Positions 61,618 through 64,000 of a stretch of DNA of 64,000 nucleotides are shown one piece after another (the stretch's first letter is position 1; the number at the start of each line of letters is the position of its first letter). Position numbers and translations under genes: made by a program. The stretch comes from Alkalimarinus coralli (lineage in GTDB: Bacteria; Pseudomonadota; Gammaproteobacteria; Pseudomonadales; Oleiphilaceae): assembly GCF_023650515.1 (NCBI RefSeq), contig NZ_CP096016.1, forward strand, positions 4,280,001 through 4,344,000, written 5' to 3'. The notes beneath the pieces are model-generated. The model saw only the letters and a program-made list of their open reading frames with translations. It had not been told where the DNA came from and searched no databases.

Positions 61618-62560
61618 ATACACCCGTTTTGGTGAGCCTGAAGTATTGAGTCTGGTTGAGCGGGACACACCAGAACCGAAAGCCAATGAGGTTCGCGTTA
61701 AGGTGACTGCGGCCGGGTTAAACCCTATTGATTACAAAACCCGAAAAGGTTTGGGGTTTGTGGCGGGTCAGATTGAACCTCAATTCAATGATGGGGTTGG
61801 CTGGGTACCGGGCTATGATGTTGCCGGTCTTGTTGATGCAGTGGGCGATGACTGCAGCGAGTGGAAGGTGGGTGATCGCGTTATGGGCATGATTGGCTTC
61901 CCGTTGCAGGGAGGTGGATATGCGGAATATGCTGTCACCACAGCAGAGCTGCTGTGCAAAGCACCCGATAATATAGACCTTGCCTCTGCGGCGGGCGTAC
62001 CATTAGCGGCACTGACGGCTTGGCAGGCGTTGTTCGAGGTAGGGGCTGTTAAAGAGGGTGATAAAGTGCTGATCCACGCAGCCGCTGGCGGGGTTGGGCA
62101 CTTTGCGGTGCAATTTGCTAAAGCCCGTGGTGCCTATGTGATTGCCACGGCATCCAGCCGGAACCATGATTTTTTACATGAGATCGGCGTTGATGAAGCC
62201 ATCGACTATACCAAAACAGACTTTGTTGACGCCTGTTACGGCCTGGATTTTGTGCTCGATACCATGGGCGGAGATGTCGGTCACTGGTCGCTGGGCGTGT
62301 TAGCCTCAGGCGGGCAGTTGGTTACGGTGCCCACGGTTACCGCCGAACAGATTATTAAAGAAGGGCGTAAACGGGGTATTAAAACCGCAGGGTTAACAGT
62401 TCACCCGGATCAGGAAGGGCTTGCAGCCATCGCAGAATTAATTGAAACTGACGACGTATCTATCCATATTGATAAAAGGTTCCCACTAGTTGATGCAAAA
62501 AAAGCACATACTGAGCTGGAAACAGGGCATGTTCGTGGTAAATTGTTGTTGACCATGTAG
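61604..62560 (+). CDS. Zinc-independent MDR-family NADPH:quinone reductase-like protein
   Basis: A 318-residue medium-chain dehydrogenase/reductase. The motif GVPLAALTAWQALFEVGAVK, then HAAAGGVGHFAVQFAK for NADP and a last KLLLTM strand mark the quinone-oxidoreductase subgroup without zinc ligands. Substrates may be quinones or reactive enones. Overlaps the tapT end by 14 bases. Confidence 0.9.
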   Translation: MKSIEYTRFGEPEVLSLVERDTPEPKANEVRVKVTAAGLNPIDYKTRKGLGFVAGQIEPQFNDGVGWVPGYDVAGLVDAVGDDCSEWKVGDRVMGMIGFPLQGGGYAEYAVTTAELLCKAPDNIDLASAAGVPLAALTAWQALFEVGAVKEGDKVLIHAAAGGVGHFAVQFAKARGAYVIATASSRNHDFLHEIGVDEAIDYTKTDFVDACYGLDFVLDTMGGDVGHWSLGVLASGGQLVTVPTVTAEQIIKEGRKRGIKTAGLTVHPDQEGLAAIAELIETDDVSIHIDKRFPLVDAKKAHTELETGHVRGKLLLTM

Positions 62561-62601
62561 ATAAGAGAATATCAACGTTTATAAAAATGAGGGACGCTCA
62601 A

Positions 62602-63012
62602 ATGCAGTCACTAAAAGTCAGGGATTACATGACAAGCAATGTTTTAACGCTAAAAGCAGAAGACAGTGTTATTGATGCGTTGCGTAAGCTGATCAAGGCT
62701 GGCCGGTCAGGTGCGCCAGTGGTCGATGATAAAGGACACATTGTTGGTTTGTTGTCTGAGATAGATTGTCTTAAAGAGACGCTAATGGGCGGCTATCACC
62801 AACAAGCAGGAGATAGTGTTGCCGACCATATGACCACAGAGATCGACTCGGTTAATGCCGATGACAATATACTTGCGACCGCAGACCTGTTTATAAAAGG
62901 GCGACGAAGACTACCTGTGCTGGAAAATGGCAAGTTGACGGGCATTATTACCCGGTGTGACTTTGGCAAGGCACTGCTTGATAGCATCGATCACCCGCAC
63001 CATGGGTCGTAA
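62602..63012 (+). CDS. CBS-pair protein
   Basis: A 136-residue protein with two CBS motifs: VRDYMTSNVLTLKAEDSV...GAPVVDDKGHIVGLLSEID and VADHMTTEIDSVNADDNIL...LPVLENGKLTGIITRCD. Best start is the ATG at 62602 after GAGG; an ATG at 62587 is also in frame. Two similar proteins occur at 34735 and 40998. Confidence 0.9.
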   Translation: MQSLKVRDYMTSNVLTLKAEDSVIDALRKLIKAGRSGAPVVDDKGHIVGLLSEIDCLKETLMGGYHQQAGDSVADHMTTEIDSVNADDNILATADLFIKGRRRLPVLENGKLTGIITRCDFGKALLDSIDHPHHGS

Positions 63013-63201
63013 CCCCTCTTTGTGAACCCTTGGCGGTTAATGGTTATATCAATACTCCATTAACCGGTGAGCTGATACGTTTAAACAGTCTAATGACTGA
63101 GCCTGAAAAGGAAACTTAGCTGCTAGTATAGTAGGTATAGCTGCTGAGCTTAGAGTGCTCTTATTATAAAAAAGCAGCATTGAGTTTCCTGGAGGTGTTC
63201 C

Positions 63202-63675
63202 ATGGCCGTAGCCGCCGCTGTATTTGATTACTTACGATACAAAGACATTCATTACGATGTTGTTCCCCATCACCCTACCAGCTCAACTGCAGAAAGCGCA
63301 TTGGCGGCGGTTGTTCCGCTGTTTGATGTGATTAACGCATTTATCTTAAGAGAGGGGCAAAACAGGCTGATGGCTATTATCCCCGCTAATAAAACGCTAG
63401 ATATCAACCGCGTTAACCAGCTAACTAATGCCCATTACCAACTAGATAGTGAAAGCGATATTGAACGTCTGTTTGATGACTGTGTGCAAGGCGCGGTTCC
63501 AGCATTAGGGCAGGCTTATGATTTACCTGTCATCTGGGACGATGAGCTAGGGGAGAAAGACGATATCTACTTCGAGGCGGGTGATCACTGCGAACTGATA
63601 CACCTGAATCAGCAGCAGTTTTTATCGATTATGAAAAACTGGCCTCACGGAGAGATTTCTAACCATAGGCAATAG
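63202..63675 (+). CDS. YbaK/ProRS-associated aminoacyl-tRNA deacylase-like protein
   Basis: A 157-residue single domain of the YbaK/EbsC type: HYDVVPHHPTSSTAESALAA near residue 17 and PALGQAYDLPVIWDDEL near 105, which resemble the editing pocket. It may hydrolyse mischarged tRNA. The ATG follows TGGAGGTGTTCC. Standing alone. Confidence 0.85.
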   Translation: MAVAAAVFDYLRYKDIHYDVVPHHPTSSTAESALAAVVPLFDVINAFILREGQNRLMAIIPANKTLDINRVNQLTNAHYQLDSESDIERLFDDCVQGAVPALGQAYDLPVIWDDELGEKDDIYFEAGDHCELIHLNQQQFLSIMKNWPHGEISNHRQ

Positions 63676-63726
63676 CCTTTACAGCAGTGAAACGTCTTAC
63701 TAAGGGGGTGCTGGGCTGTTGGGTAA

Positions 63727-64000
63727 ATGAAAATGAATACGGAAGTGTATGCTGACTGGAAAGAATTCAGTGAACCCATGCTGGTTGGTACTTTGCGATC
63801 ATCTGTCACAAAGAATAAAGAACACTTTAGTTTTAGCTACGATCAGGCGTGGCTGACATCCCCGTTTGCGCAAAAAATTGATCCTGATTTGAACCTGTTT
63901 TCGGGTGAACAGCACAGTGCAGACTCAAATAACTTTAGAGTTTTCCTGGATTCCTGTCCTGACCGATGGGGACGATTCAGATCTCGGCTACTTGGTCAGA
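63727..64000 (+). CDS. HipA-family serine/threonine kinase, N-terminal part (runs off window)
   Basis: About 91 residues are visible from ATG at 63727 (or 63733). MLVGTLRSSVTKNKEHFSFSYD and RVFLDSCPDRWGR fit the Couple_hipA N-terminal subdomain. HipA toxins phosphorylate tRNA synthetases and cause dormancy. No hipB-like gene lies upstream, so the antitoxin must be downstream or absent. The ribosome site AAGGGGG is rather distant. Confidence 0.75.
   Translation, partial: MKMNTEVYADWKEFSEPMLVGTLRSSVTKNKEHFSFSYDQAWLTSPFAQKIDPDLNLFSGEQHSADSNNFRVFLDSCPDRWGRFRSRLLGQ

Noticed and set aside
1-64000. CRISPR arrays, tRNA or rRNA genes, prophage structural genes
   Set aside because: No regularly spaced direct repeats of CRISPR type, no cloverleaf-like sequences with T-loop motif, and no capsid, tail or integrase genes were recognised on either strand.

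Overview
The window is chromosomal DNA of a free-living, probably marine gammaproteobacterium of the Marinobacter/Hahella/Alcanivorax/Ketobacter kind. This is inferred from gene content (DctB/DctD with a TRAP transporter, an AapJQMP amino-acid importer, bifunctional ornithine-lipid synthase, SlyD, CspA, DeaD, YheU, YaiI, CinA), from gammaproteobacterial-type intergenic palindromes, and from dense, mostly intact genes with Shine-Dalgarno sites. No rRNA, tRNA or CRISPR array was seen.

Layout. 1-7.6 kb: a lipid or ketone oxidation locus with a type I Baeyer-Villiger monooxygenase (cut by the window edge), two PF10118 proteins, an epoxide-hydrolase-like alpha/beta hydrolase, an M24 peptidase-like protein, an AraC regulator and a PaaE-type ferredoxin reductase; a 28-bp perfect palindrome lies in front of one of them. 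7.6-9.5 kb: YheU, a dienoyl-CoA isomerase and a divergent TetR gene with three candidate operators between them. 9.5-16 kb: small proteins, an orphan GlrR-like sigma-54 activator, a MITE, a LapG-like periplasmic protease, a WYL regulator and a GyrI-like protein. 16-23.3 kb: hydrolases, cinA, yaiI, a csp-slyD pair and deaD. 23.4-25.2 kb: an intact IS1182-family element inserted in a dispersed repeat whose uninterrupted copy lies at 39.6 kb. 25-31 kb: membrane-lipid acyltransferases (PlsC-like, OlsF-like), a thioredoxin-fold protein, ppnP, an M14 peptidase, and remnants of a DUF6701 (MshQ-like) gene and a LysR gene. 31.7-36.8 kb: second csp, PilZ, YjdF, a CPA2 antiporter followed by a CBS protein, a putative DNA-repair fusion (PF03013 plus DUF1722) and ybfF. 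36.8-39 kb: a group II intron placed directly after the ybfF terminator. 39-42 kb: exonuclease, methyltransferase, CBS and DUF695-like genes. 42-49 kb: dctMQP and dctDB with a readable sigma-54 promoter and two upstream palindromes. 49-52.2 kb: an AlbA_2 coiled-coil protein and an MFS transporter with a long helical tail. 52.4-55.8 kb: an accessory island with three toxin-antitoxin modules, IS66 debris, gene fragments, a short repeated sequence and an acyl-carrier-like ORF whose halves are in swapped order. 55.9-60 kb: aapJQMP. 60.5-64 kb: GNAT, tapT, quinone reductase, CBS, YbaK-like genes and the start of a hipA.

How the parts work together. The first 9 kb suggests oxidation of ketone-like or lipid substrates to esters, ester hydrolysis, and feeding of unsaturated acyl-CoAs into beta-oxidation under AraC and TetR control. 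DctB/DctD senses C4-dicarboxylates and switches on the TRAP importer from a sigma-54 promoter. The most unusual material is the 52.4-55.8 kb island, the MFS-tail fusion, the PF03013-DUF1722 fusion and the intron placement. Functional calls rest on motif recognition by eye; none was confirmed by a database search.
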